64,000 nucleotides of DNA from Microvirga soli (GCF_016734765.1 NZ_JAERQE010000008.1:1-64000), one strand, 5' to 3'. Shown: positions 17,822 to 25,900, numbered from the stretch's first letter. Notes: generated by a model not told the origin, from the letters alone. A program made the numbers and translations.

Positions 17822-18862
17822 TTATTGGTCGAAGCCAACCTTGTCGACCAGTTCGCTGGCCTTCTTGCGGAGCTTGGCGATCTCGGCGATCTGCACGTTG
17901 TCGGCCTTGAGCTCACCGAAGGACGCGATGGTCGGGTGGACCTTGATGCCGGCCTTGATCGGGTATTCCGAGTTGAGTTCGGCATGGATCTGCTGGGATG
18001 CGTCAGAGACCATGTACTCCATGAACTTCACGGCATTGGCCTTGTTCGGAGCGTTCTTGGCCAGCGCGAGACCGGAGACGTTCACGTGCGTACCGCCGCC
18101 TTCGAAAGTCGGGAGGATCACGTTGATCGCCTGGCCCCACTTCTTCTGCTCCTCGTCCTTGCCGTTGAGCATGAGCGAGACGTAGTAGGTGTTGCCGACA
18201 GCGATGTCGCAGACGCCGGCCAGGATGTCCTTGGCTTGCTCGCGGTCGCCGCCCGAGGGCTTCTTGGCGAGGTTCGCCTTCACGCCCTTCAGCCATTCCT
18301 CGGCCTTCGCCTCGCCCTTGTGGGCGATCATCGCGGCGATCAGGCTGATGTTGTAGAGGTGCTGCCCCGAGCGGATGCAGACCTTGCCCTTCCACTTGGG
18401 ATCGGCAAGCTCCTCGTAGGAGATCTTGTCCTGCTTCACGCGCTCCTTCGAGGCGTACACGACGCGGCCGCGCAGGGCGATGCCGAACCAGTGGCCTTCC
18501 GGATCGCGGTAGGCAGTCGGAATGACTTTCTCGAGCGTTTCAGACTTCACGGCCTGAGTCACGCCATAATCCTTGGCTGCTGCCAGACGGCCGATATCGA
18601 CCGTGATGATCACGTCGGCCGGGCTGTTCGCGCCCTCGGTGCGGATGCGCTCCTCGAGGCCGTTATTGATGAAGATCGTGTTGACCTTGATGCCGGTCTC
18701 TTTGGTGAACTCGTCAAGGACGGGCTTGATCAGGCCGGGTTCGCGGGTGGTGTAGATGTTCAGCACTTCTTCGGCCGAGGCGGAGAAGCTCGAACCGGCC
18801 AAGGCACCAAGGGCAGCCGCCCCGAAGAGCAGGCCGCGCGCAAACGAGATGTTCGCCATCAT
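17822..18862 (-). CDS. Ferric iron ABC transporter substrate-binding protein (FutA/FbpA type)
   Basis: The 346-residue protein has a signal peptide (cleavage near residue 30, after SFSASA). It has an iron-binding-protein core: EEVLNIYTTREPGLIKPVL at the N-terminus, the VGNTYYVSLM tyrosine-bearing segment, and GLALAKNAPNKANAVKFMEY near the C-terminus. Family members bind Fe(III) in the periplasm through tyrosines. Two adjacent ATGs (18862 and 18859) are possible; AAGGA spacing slightly favours the second. Two repeats resembling iron-control boxes lie about 110-150 bases upstream. Confidence 0.9.
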   Translation of the reverse strand: MMANISFARGLLFGAAALGALAGSSFSASAEEVLNIYTTREPGLIKPVLDEFTKETGIKVNTIFINNGLEERIRTEGANSPADVIITVDIGRLAAAKDYGVTQAVKSETLEKVIPTAYRDPEGHWFGIALRGRVVYASKERVKQDKISYEELADPKWKGKVCIRSGQHLYNISLIAAMIAHKGEAKAEEWLKGVKANLAKKPSGGDREQAKDILAGVCDIAVGNTYYVSLMLNGKDEEQKKWGQAINVILPTFEGGGTHVNVSGLALAKNAPNKANAVKFMEYMVSDASQQIHAELNSEYPIKAGIKVHPTIASFGELKADNVQIAEIAKLRKKASELVDKVGFDQ

Positions 18863-18971
18863 GAGTTCCTTCAGAATTGATTATGGGCGGCGTGGTGCCG
18901 TATCCCAACGATGCTGCAAGAACCATGATCGCACTTTGCGGTCAATCAAAAAGCAGATTGAAATCAATAAC

Positions 18972-19013
18972 TTATAAGAATTCTAAACTGACAGCTCCTT
19001 ATAATTCTTCTAA
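18972..19013 (-). promoter_or_regulatory. Two tandem iron-control-element-like repeats
   Basis: TTATAA-N3-TTCTAA occurs twice on the plus strand, at 18972-18986 and 18999-19013, 27 bp apart. Read on the minus strand each is TTAGAA-N3-TTATAA, an imperfect inverted repeat close to the TTAGAA-N3-TTCTAA core reported for Irr iron-control elements in alphaproteobacteria. They lie upstream of the iron-binding-protein gene, and the second overlaps the stop codon of the neighbouring gene. Their AT-rich halves could also act as -10 elements. Confidence 0.5.
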
Positions 19014-19672
19014 GCTGAGGCGGCCTTTCGGACTGTCTCGACCTCCGGCAGGGCAACCCGGAGGCGGGCGATCTCCTCCTCCATCCTCTCCATGTTGGCG
19101 AAGAGCCGCTCGCTGGCGAGACGCAGGAAGTAGAAGCCGAACTGCGGGTTCTGGAAGTAGAGCTGGCGCACCTCGTCATAGGAAATGCTCAGCACCTCGC
19201 CGGCCTCGATGCATTCCAGGGTCTGTGTGCGGGTGTTGTCGGGTGAGAGGAAGCCCATCTCGCCGACGACCTGGCCTTGAACCAACTCGATGCCCATCTC
19301 CTTCAGGCGGTAGCGCCCGGAGATCGTGTAGAACATGCAGGTGGCGACATCGCCCTTGGCGAACAGCACCTCGCCGGCCGCCGTTTTGCTGCGGGTCATG
19401 AAGGGCTTGAGCCACTCCATGGACAGGTCGCTCTTGGAAGCCAGCTTCACTCGCTTGATCAGCCCGAGCATCTGATAGAGCCGGACGCTGTTGATCGGCA
19501 GCAGGATCAGGTTGGCCACGACGCCTGGGATATTGCCCAGATAGGCAGAGACGATCAGGGAACAGATATTCGCTCCGATCCCGATACAGCGCAGCGGGAT
19601 GATGGTCTTCATCGCGCTGCCCGTGATGGCGAGGGCTGCCCCGAACCAGCCGATGGCCTCAACCCAAGTCAT
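19010..19672 (-). CDS. Membrane-anchored cyclic-nucleotide-binding-domain protein
   Basis: The 220-residue protein has two or three hydrophobic helices at its N-terminus (about residues 4-65, with ICSLIVSAYLGNIPGVVANL) and a cNMP-binding-type jelly roll at about 95-190 (RYRLKEMGIELVQGQVVGEM, GFLSPDNTRTQTLECIEAGE). No HTH domain follows, so it is not a Crp-type regulator. The phosphate-binding cassette is divergent, so actual cAMP binding is uncertain. It shares the strand with the iron genes, but its stop overlaps their putative control repeats, so separate transcription is likely. Confidence 0.78.
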   Translation of the reverse strand: MTWVEAIGWFGAALAITGSAMKTIIPLRCIGIGANICSLIVSAYLGNIPGVVANLILLPINSVRLYQMLGLIKRVKLASKSDLSMEWLKPFMTRSKTAAGEVLFAKGDVATCMFYTISGRYRLKEMGIELVQGQVVGEMGFLSPDNTRTQTLECIEAGEVLSISYDEVRQLYFQNPQFGFYFLRLASERLFANMERMEEEIARLRVALPEVETVRKAASA

Positions 19673-19811
19673 GGAAAATCACCCGCATTATGATGTCACG
19701 TTAGGGCATATATCATCGGAATAGGAATCTGCGCCAGCTACGGATTGGCGCAGTACCGAGGGCTATCGACAGGGGTGTACATAGCCTAGGCCGCGAGCAG
19801 TTCCTACAGGG

Positions 19812-20033
19812 TCAGGAGCGGGGAGCGGCCTGACCTGGCACGCTCAGGGTCCGACGCTGAGTCGTGGTGCGGGCGCCTTGGCTGGCGGCATTGCCCCTCG
19901 TTGCTTGGCCGGAGACGGAAGGCGGGGGCGGAACGGGATCGCGCGGCAAAACACCCACCGGGCCTGTGGCGGCAACACAGCCGCCGAGGGTGAAGCCGGC
20001 GAGAATGAGTGCGGAAACGGTGATGATACGCAT
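19812..20033 (-). CDS. Small lipoprotein
   Basis: The 73-residue protein starts MRIITVSALILAGFTLGGC, a lipoprotein signal peptide with a lipobox (LGGC, lipidated Cys near residue 19). The mature part is proline/serine/glutamine-rich (DPVPPPPSVSGQ) and probably unstructured. The ATG at 20033 follows GTGGAG; an upstream in-frame extension is not protein-like. Function is unknown. Confidence 0.65.
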   Translation of the reverse strand: MRIITVSALILAGFTLGGCVAATGPVGVLPRDPVPPPPSVSGQATRGNAASQGARTTTQRRTLSVPGQAAPRS

Positions 20034-20175
20034 GTTTGGCTCCACAAGAATCGATGCAGAAGCTAGACCATACGTAAGGGAAGTCGAGTCTTGGGCAATC
20101 CGGGAAAGTTGCATCTCGGGCCTCCTCGGCAGAGATGCGAAGCCTAGTTATCAATCATAGCCTTGAGAGGGCCCT

Positions 20176-20964
20176 ATGGAGGATTGTGAGTTCGTGCAGA
20201 TGCGAGCGTCATCGCTGGCGATAGGTCGCCGGATCATGGGAGGCCTCACCCTCCTTGTCCTCTGCGCAGGACCTGCCGCGGCCAAGTGTCAGGACACGCC
20301 AAGTCCAGGCGCCGATTGGTCCGGATGCTCCAAGGCCCGCCTCGTCCTCACCGGCGAAGATCTGACCGGAACCATCTTCGAGCGCTCTCTGCTGACTTTG
20401 AGCGATTTCGCCTCGTCGAAGATGGTGGGGGCCAACCTGAGCGAGACCGAGGTAAGCCGCACCCGCTTCGAAGGAGCGGATCTGTCTCGTGCCGACTTTA
20501 CCAAGGCCCTCGGCTGGCGGGCCAATTTCGGGCAGGCCACTCTCACCGGGACCCTGTTCGTCTCGTCGGACATGAGCCGCTCCAACTTCGCCCGGGCCAA
20601 AGCCGCGGGAGCGAACTTCAACAAGGCCGAACTGAACCGATCCGATTTCAGCGGAGCGGATCTGACGGGAGCGAACCTGGCCAAAGCCGAGCTTGCGCGC
20701 GTGCTGTTTCAGAGCGCCAAGGTGACGGGGGCGGATTTCAGCTACTCCAACCTGTCCCGAGCGCGCCTCAACGGGCTTGATCTTCAAGGGGCGAACTTCA
20801 CCGGGACATACATGTTCCTGGCCCAGATCGGCGGCGCGGATCTGAGCCGCGCCGTCGGCCTGACCCAGGCCCAAGTCGATATTGCCTGCGGCACGGCACA
20901 GACCAAGCTTCCGGAGGGTCTGTCCGGGCCGAAATCCTGGCCCTGCAAGGAAGAGGAGGACTGA
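20176..20964 (+). CDS. Secreted pentapeptide-repeat protein
   Basis: The 262-residue protein has an N-terminal hydrophobic signal (GGLTLLVLCAGPAAA). From about residue 55 to 220 it has tandem A(D/N)LXX pentapeptides such as GADLTGANLAKAELARV, which fold into a right-handed square beta-helix. The pattern is regular, with about 25-30 units. Several starts are possible (20176, 20200, 20242); the signal peptide is intact with any of the first two. Unlike Qnr-type proteins, it is predicted to be exported, so gyrase protection is unlikely. Role unknown. Confidence 0.8.
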   Translation: MEDCEFVQMRASSLAIGRRIMGGLTLLVLCAGPAAAKCQDTPSPGADWSGCSKARLVLTGEDLTGTIFERSLLTLSDFASSKMVGANLSETEVSRTRFEGADLSRADFTKALGWRANFGQATLTGTLFVSSDMSRSNFARAKAAGANFNKAELNRSDFSGADLTGANLAKAELARVLFQSAKVTGADFSYSNLSRARLNGLDLQGANFTGTYMFLAQIGGADLSRAVGLTQAQVDIACGTAQTKLPEGLSGPKSWPCKEEED

Positions 20965-21080
20965 TCGCCCGGTCCTTGCTGAAACCAAGCCCGAGCGTGG
21001 CCGTTGACTCGGTGAAGGACGTTCGTGCTGGAAGCCGGGTGCCTGCTTGTCTTCCTTGTCTCTGAAGGAGTGCGTTCGAT

Positions 21081-21530
21081 TTGACCACGCTCAAGGAATT
21101 CGAGGATGCCCTGCGCGAGCAGGGAATGAACATGGCGCTCGCGATCCTGCAGAAGCTGCGGGACCGTGACCGCACCAAGCGTTCGGTGACACCGGCGCGA
21201 CGCATCGCCGGGAAGAAGATGACGCCGGAACTGGCGAGGCATATCCTGGAGCTTCACGCAACGACGGAGATGACTCAGCAGGAGATCGCCTTCCAGCTCG
21301 GCGTCAACCAAGGCCGCGTCAACGAGGTGATCAAGCGCGGCAAGTGGCTGGACGACAACCCGGCAGCCCCGGAGGCGATTGCACGCGATAAAGCCAAGGC
21401 AAGAATGGCTGGTGCAGAGACTCGAAAGAGGCCTGAGCGGCGCGACATTCGAGCCGCCGCGGCCCCCAATAAAAAGCGTCCTGACCCGAAAGCAGGCGGC
21501 CAGGCTCAATTGCTCCTGGGTGACCTCTAA
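21081..21530 (+). CDS. Helix-turn-helix domain protein of unknown role
   Basis: The 149-residue protein has a central HTH (about residues 50-90; MTQQEIAFQLGVNQGRVNEV), resembling the winged or resolvase-type HTH of Hyphomicrobiales hypothetical proteins, followed by a basic, alanine-rich tail (about 105-140). The start is TTG with GAAGGAG ten bases upstream; ATG codons 15 or 17 codons in are alternatives. Its TAA stop is the first three bases of a palindromic REP-like element. Confidence 0.6.
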   Translation: MTTLKEFEDALREQGMNMALAILQKLRDRDRTKRSVTPARRIAGKKMTPELARHILELHATTEMTQQEIAFQLGVNQGRVNEVIKRGKWLDDNPAAPEAIARDKAKARMAGAETRKRPERRDIRAAAAPNKKRPDPKAGGQAQLLLGDL

Positions 21531-21578
21531 AGCATCGGACCCAAAAGTGGATCTGCACTTTTGGGATCCATCCAATGC
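21528..21578. repeat. REP-like palindromic element
   Basis: TAAAGCATCGGA is followed by a perfect 10-bp inverted repeat, CCCAAAAGTG (21540-21549) and CACTTTTGGG (21556-21565), around a six-base loop. The right outer arm is degenerate. Elements with this CATCGGACCCAAAAGTG core are widespread in Methylobacteriaceae and related genomes (recalled, not searched). A short relative is at 2099-2126. Confidence 0.75.
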
Positions 21579-21668
21579 CTTCTTCTTGAGTGAGAGCATC
21601 GTTGAGTGCAACCCTCTCTGGGTCCGCACGATGCCCAAGTTTGCCGGCGCCGAAGGCGCGTTCTCCAA

Positions 21669-21745
21669 GAAAAAACCCTGCCCGGTGGGGCAGGGTTGAG
21701 TGATCTCCTCGCCTTCGGGTGTCAAACCGAAAACATGGATATTAG
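21669..21745 (-). ncRNA. Candidate small RNA ending in an intrinsic terminator
   Basis: On the minus strand AACCCTGCCC and GGGCAGGGTT (21674-21697) form a 10-bp stem with a GGTG/CACC loop, followed by six T (21670-21675, overlapping the stem base). No minus-strand gene lies upstream that this could terminate. A TTGACA at 21764-21769 with CCTAAT 17 bases downstream could start a transcript of roughly 70 nt. The middle contains GGCGAGGAGATC, a purine-rich Shine-Dalgarno-like stretch. Existence of the RNA is inference. Confidence 0.4.
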
Positions 21746-21962
21746 GGCATCTGACGATAGTATTGTCAATCGAGTTTAAAGATTTCATTAAGAGACTTAT
21801 TTTCATGAACTATGGACAATATTCTTGTTCGCGAAGGTGGTACTACTTTTTTGCCACTTGAATACTTTTTGTTTGTCTGGGTGTTGCCTGTCTGCAATAT
21901 CTTTCCCCTGGGGAATGGGCGTAAGTTTCTCTCGTGAATCCTCACACCAAGGGGTTACGGTC

Positions 21963-22739
21963 ATGAGAAAGTGCGTACTTAGTCTCCTGACAGGGGTTGC
22001 CAGCATAACGCTTGCTGCAGCCGCTGCCTCTGCTGCGGACCTTCCGGCCCGCGAAGCACCACCTCCGGCTCCGATCATCGCGGCCGCTCCAATCTTCACC
22101 TGGACCGGTTTCTACGCCGGTGTGAACGCCGGCTGGGGCTGGCGCAGCGACGACCGGCAAACTGTGATCCTCGGCGGGGCGGCGCCAGGCACGCTGATCT
22201 TCGACAACAACAACGACGGCGGCTTCACCGGCGGCGCGCAGATTGGCTACAACTACCAGATCGGCTCCTTCGTCATCGGTCTCGAGACCGACATTCAGTG
22301 GGCTGACACCGATCAGAACGTGGATGTGGCCTTCGTCCCGGCTGGAGCCCCAGGCACCTTCGTGCCCGGAACGTTCGATAACAACCTGTCGGATTGGTTC
22401 GGCACCGTGCGTGCCCGGGTAGGCGTGGCTTTTGACCGGGTCCTGATCTACGCCACCGGCGGCTTGGCCTATGCCGACGACAACACCGGCTGGGTGGCCG
22501 GCGGCGGTGTGGAATGGGCGCTGCCGGTAAACTGGTTCGGCTCCTCGGCGGTCACCTTCGGTATTGAAGGGCTATGGCTCGGGTTCGATGACGACGATGA
22601 CTTTGGCGGGACGGTTGGAACCTTCACCCCGGGTGGTGGGGGAGCTGCCATCCCAGTTATAGCGCCGGACATGGGCAACGATGACAACGACTTCTTCGTC
22701 GCCAGGGCCAAGCTGAACTTCAAGTTCGGCACTTACTAA
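21963..22739 (+). CDS. Omp25/31-type outer-membrane beta-barrel protein
   Basis: The 258-residue protein has a signal peptide ending ASA near residue 24 and a proline-rich linker. It then has the family hallmark FTWTGFYAGVNAGWGW, followed by alternating beta-strands and a final aromatic strand (ARAKLNFKFGTY), typical of eight-stranded barrels of the Brucella Omp25/Omp31 group. The frame is open upstream, but the ATG at 21963 directly begins the signal peptide. An AT-rich leader of about 150 bases precedes it. A strong terminator follows. These proteins are abundant surface proteins with no transport specificity that can be read here. Confidence 0.9.
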   Translation: MRKCVLSLLTGVASITLAAAAASAADLPAREAPPPAPIIAAAPIFTWTGFYAGVNAGWGWRSDDRQTVILGGAAPGTLIFDNNNDGGFTGGAQIGYNYQIGSFVIGLETDIQWADTDQNVDVAFVPAGAPGTFVPGTFDNNLSDWFGTVRARVGVAFDRVLIYATGGLAYADDNTGWVAGGGVEWALPVNWFGSSAVTFGIEGLWLGFDDDDDFGGTVGTFTPGGGGAAIPVIAPDMGNDDNDFFVARAKLNFKFGTY

Positions 22740-22762
22740 GAGCCAACAGGCCTTGTGCCTGA

Positions 22763-22793
22763 GGGGTCCGGGGTTTCCCGGGCCCCTTTCTTT
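22763..22793 (+). terminator. Terminator after the outer-membrane protein gene
   Basis: A 10-bp stem (GGGGTCCGGG with CCCGGGCCCC, one G-T pair) around GTTT is followed by TTTCTTT, 23 bases after the stop codon. Confidence 0.92.
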
Positions 22794-22984
22794 GCCTTCA
22801 GAGCCTCCAAAGGGTGGAGGCACAGACAGGAATGAAAGAGGGAAAATGGCCGCGACCCGTCCTTAAAGGATCTGTGGTCGCGGCCCCGGCCCGTAGTTGC
22901 CCCCACGGGAAGCTCAGCTCTAGACCCGGTAAACGTGACCTCATTGAGGCGCTGGTCCGGCTACAAAATTTTTCAAAAAAGTTT

Positions 22985-23009
22985 GGAACTAACTTTCGGC
23001 ACCTGCGTT
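22985..23009 (+). promoter_or_regulatory. Consensus EcfG (general stress sigma) promoter
   Basis: GGAAC (22985-22989), a 16-base spacer, then CGTT (23006-23009) matches the alphaproteobacterial EcfG consensus GGAAC-N16/17-CGTT exactly. No open reading frame begins downstream; a short hairpin-rich transcript would result. Confidence 0.75.
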
Positions 23010-23015
23010 TATAGG

Positions 23016-23084
23016 CATCTCCGGTCACTTTTGCCCCTACGGCCGGACACCTTAGAGCACCCTTCGGGGTGCTCTTTCTTTTTT
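23016..23084 (+). ncRNA. Candidate EcfG-dependent stress small RNA
   Basis: Starting about seven bases after the EcfG -10, the sequence holds two hairpins. The first is a 7-bp stem (TCCGGTC with GGCCGGA, 23020-23047) with a 14-base loop containing GCCCC. The second is a 9-bp terminator stem (AGAGCACCC, TTCG loop, GGGTGCTCT, 23054-23075) followed by TTCTTTTTT. Expected length is about 70 nt. The unpaired C-rich loop could pair with Shine-Dalgarno regions, as described for the stress-sigma-dependent sRNA GsrN of Caulobacter. Homology to GsrN is not claimed. Confidence 0.6.
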
Positions 23085-23225
23085 GTATTCCCTTAATTTT
23101 CCACGCTTTCCCGAATCACTGTCGAGCTTGAGCTTATGAATTGCGAGTCAGGCGTTCAAGGCTGAGAAGCTTGGCTGTCATTGCATCCACGCAAAGCAAG
23201 ATTGTCTGCATGAAAGCGGAGTGGC

Positions 23226-24458
23226 TCAATCATATTTCCGCTGATCGGCTATGACCTTTCCGTCGTTGGGAAGCCCCCCGGGCGAAGCAAATGTAACTGT
23301 GCCCTTCAATTTCGTGAGGCTTTGCAGCGTCGTGCCGATAGCCGCAGCAAGGTTATCGCTCGGCGTAGCCGTCTCTGCCGCCAGGGTCATGACGTCCGTC
23401 TCGCCCTCGCGGGTCACGATCAGGCGCAGGCGTCCCAGTTCCGGATGCCGGCGGCCGATCTCGGCCACCTGCTCGGGACGCACGAACATGCCCTTGACCT
23501 TAGTGGCTTGATCGGCCCGGCCCATCCAGCCCTTGATGCGCGTGTTGGTGCGCCCGCACGGGCTCGTGCCGGCCATCACCGCTGTCAGGTCGCCAAGGGC
23601 AAGACGAATGAAGGGATGATGCGGATCGAGGGTGGTGACGACGATCTCGCCCACTTCGCCCTCCGGCACGGGATCGCCGGTGCCAGGCCGGACGATCTCG
23701 ACGATGATGTCCTCGTTCACCACAAGCCCTTCGCTGGCAGGGGTCTCGTGAGCGATGAAACCGAGATCCGCCGTGGCATACGCCTGATAGGCCTCGATGC
23801 CCTTTGAGGAGAATTCCTCCTGCAGCGATTTCGGAAAGGCAGCCCCCGATACGAGCGCGCGCCTGATGGAAGAGATGTCTCGTCCTGACGCCGCAGCCCC
23901 GTCGAGCAGGATCTTGAGGAAGTCCGGCGTGCCGCAATAGGCGATAGGGCGATAGGCTTCAATCAGCTCGAACTGCTGCTCGGTGTTGCCGGGTCCCGCT
24001 GGAATGACCGCGCAGCCCAGGGCTCGTGCCCCGGAATCCATGATGAAGCCGCCAGGCGTGAGGTGATAGCTGAAGGTGTTGAGCACCACGTCACCGCGTC
24101 GGAAGCCTGCGGCGAACAGCCCGCGCGCCGAGCGCCAGGGGTCAGAGACGGCGGATTCCGGCTCGAAGATCGGCCCAGGCGATGTGAAGAGGCGCCCGAA
24201 AGATCCCGGGGCATCGGCCACGAGGCCGCCAAAGGGGAGGGCGGCTTTTTGCAGACCCGGCAGTTCAGCCTTGCGCAGCACGGGCAGCTTTGCCAGAGCC
24301 TCGCGGTTCGTAATGCTGGCAGGATCGATCCCCTTCAGCCGCTCGGCATAGACCGGCGAACGGACTGCGACCTTGAGGATCTCAGGCAGCTGCGCGAAGA
24401 GCGAAGCCTCACGCTCAGAGGGATCACGGGTTTCGAGAGTATCGTAGTGATCAGCCAA
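23226..24458 (-). CDS. Phenylacetate-CoA ligase-like AMP-forming synthetase
   Basis: The 410-residue protein belongs to the adenylate-forming superfamily in the short PaaK-like form (SIRRALVSGAAFPKSLQEEF, ATADLGFIAHETP, EIVVTTLDPHHPFIRLALGD, and MGRADQATKVKGMFVRPEQV in the C-terminal lid). Such enzymes activate an aryl or acyl carboxylate with ATP and join it to CoA. The start is TTG at 24458. It is the last gene on the strand of the Liv-type transporter unit, which begins with another acyl-CoA ligase, so activation of an imported aromatic or branched acid is inferred. Substrate unknown. Confidence 0.82.
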   Translation of the reverse strand: MADHYDTLETRDPSEREASLFAQLPEILKVAVRSPVYAERLKGIDPASITNREALAKLPVLRKAELPGLQKAALPFGGLVADAPGSFGRLFTSPGPIFEPESAVSDPWRSARGLFAAGFRRGDVVLNTFSYHLTPGGFIMDSGARALGCAVIPAGPGNTEQQFELIEAYRPIAYCGTPDFLKILLDGAAASGRDISSIRRALVSGAAFPKSLQEEFSSKGIEAYQAYATADLGFIAHETPASEGLVVNEDIIVEIVRPGTGDPVPEGEVGEIVVTTLDPHHPFIRLALGDLTAVMAGTSPCGRTNTRIKGWMGRADQATKVKGMFVRPEQVAEIGRRHPELGRLRLIVTREGETDVMTLAAETATPSDNLAAAIGTTLQSLTKLKGTVTFASPGGLPNDGKVIADQRKYD

Positions 24459-24549
24459 GAGCCTGTCCCAAGTTCAATAGGATGTTGATGGAGAGATCGC
24501 CGGAACCGCCCGATGATCTCTCCACTGCCGTACTGGCGCCAACAGAGTG

Positions 24550-24939
24550 TTAGGCGCGGGCCACATGAGCGTTCGAAATCGACGCCTGCAACGGATCCGA
24601 CCCGAACTGGTTCGGTCCGACAGTACCGCGCTGACAGAAGAACACGATCAGTACGATGGCGCCGACCACCGGAATGAATCCTACCAGAAGCCACCAGCCC
24701 GACTTGTCGGTATCGTGCAGGCGGCGCACGCCCGCAGCGATGCTGGGGATGATAAGGGCCAGCGTGGCGATCAGGTAAAGAACCGGAATGTCGCCGAAGA
24801 TCACGGAGTCAAGAACGCTGGCGACGATGTTCACGATCACCAGGAGCAGGAAGAAGTACCAGTACTCCGAACGTTGGGCCCGGCCGGTGAAGGTGGCGTA
24901 TTTGTTGAGACAGGTTCTGATTGCTTGTGCGAAGTCCAT
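24550..24939 (-). CDS. DUF805 family membrane protein
   Basis: The 129-residue protein has the DUF805 layout: an amphipathic start (KYATFTGRAQRSEYWYFFL), about four membrane helices, and the conserved RRLHDTDKSGWW between helices. A short hydrophilic tail follows FFCQRGTVGPNQFG. Function is unknown for the family. It interrupts the otherwise functional series of transporter and ligase genes, with about 100 bases on each side, and may have its own promoter. Confidence 0.88.
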   Translation of the reverse strand: MDFAQAIRTCLNKYATFTGRAQRSEYWYFFLLLVIVNIVASVLDSVIFGDIPVLYLIATLALIIPSIAAGVRRLHDTDKSGWWLLVGFIPVVGAIVLIVFFCQRGTVGPNQFGSDPLQASISNAHVARA

Positions 24940-25044
24940 TGAATGCCCCCAGTAAGGTGTCGCGTGAGCAATTCGTCACTCACGGGAACGGACCGTATGA
25001 AAAGCTATGACAGAGGGTCAAGTGCGGTGCGGCACATCCTAGCG

Positions 25045-25881
25045 TCAAGCCAGCCAGCGCTTGCGGCGCTTGTAGCTCTTCACCTCGCGGAACGACTTGC
25101 GGTCACCTTCCGACACACCGAGGTAGAATTCCTTCACGTCTTCGTTCTCGCGCAGCATCTGGGCCGGCCCGTCCATCACCACGCGGCCGGTTTCGAGAAT
25201 GTAGCCGTAGGTGGCGTATTTGAGCGCCATGTTGGTGTTCTGCTCTGCCAGCAGGAAGGAGACGCCCTCCGTCGCGTTGAGCTTGCGGACGATCTCGAAG
25301 ATCTCCTCGACGATCTGCGGCGCGAGGCCCATGGAGGGCTCGTCCAGCAGGATCATAGAGGGCTTGGACATCATGGCCCGGCCCACGGCGCACATCTGCT
25401 GCTCGCCGCCGGAGGTGTAGCCCGCCATCGACGTGCGGCGCTGCTTGAGACGTGGGAAGTATTCGTAGATCGCCTCGATGTCACGGCGGATGGCGGCATT
25501 GCCGTCGCGCCGCGTGAAGGCCCCCGTGAGCAGGTTTTCCTCGATGGTGAGATGGCCGAAGCAGTGGCGGCCCTCCAGCACCTGGATGCAGCCGCGGCGC
25601 ACGAGCTCGTTCGGTGAGAGCTTGTCGACGCGCTTGCCGTTGAACTCGATCGAGCCCTTCGTCACCTCACCGCGTTCGGCGTGCAGCAGGTTGGAGATGG
25701 CTTTCAGGGTCGTCGTCTTGCCGGCGCCATTCGCCCCGAGCAGCGCCACGATTCCACCCTTGGGCACAGTGAGCGAGACGCCCTTGAGCACGAGGATCAC
25801 GTGGTCGTAAACGACCTCGATGTTGTTGACCGTGAGGACAGTGTCGGCCGTCTGCAGTCGCATCTGAGCAGCGCTCGTCAT
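25045..25881 (-). CDS. livF: Branched-chain-amino-acid-type ABC transporter ATPase LivF
   Basis: The 278-residue ATPase has Walker A LLGANGAGKTTTLKAI, signature YTSGGEQQMCAVGRAM and Walker B MILLDEPSMGLAPQ. It also has the LivF-type segment SFLLAEQNTNMALKYATYGY. The ATG at 25881 was chosen because the upstream in-frame sequence is translated repeat DNA from the 25901-26003 hairpin. It is separated from the binding-protein gene by that hairpin. It has about 20 extra C-terminal residues ending KSYKRRKRWLA, as often seen in the aromatic-acid-associated subgroup. Confidence 0.9.
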   Translation of the reverse strand: MTSAAQMRLQTADTVLTVNNIEVVYDHVILVLKGVSLTVPKGGIVALLGANGAGKTTTLKAISNLLHAERGEVTKGSIEFNGKRVDKLSPNELVRRGCIQVLEGRHCFGHLTIEENLLTGAFTRRDGNAAIRRDIEAIYEYFPRLKQRRTSMAGYTSGGEQQMCAVGRAMMSKPSMILLDEPSMGLAPQIVEEIFEIVRKLNATEGVSFLLAEQNTNMALKYATYGYILETGRVVMDGPAQMLRENEDVKEFYLGVSEGDRKSFREVKSYKRRKRWLA

Positions 25882-25900
25882 CAGGGGCTCTCTGTGTTTC

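Noticed and set aside
22814..23014. 66-codon ORF between the outer-membrane gene terminator and the EcfG-linked RNA
   Set aside because: Its end overlaps the EcfG promoter and its composition is not protein-like; it starts inside sequence just after a terminator without a promoter.
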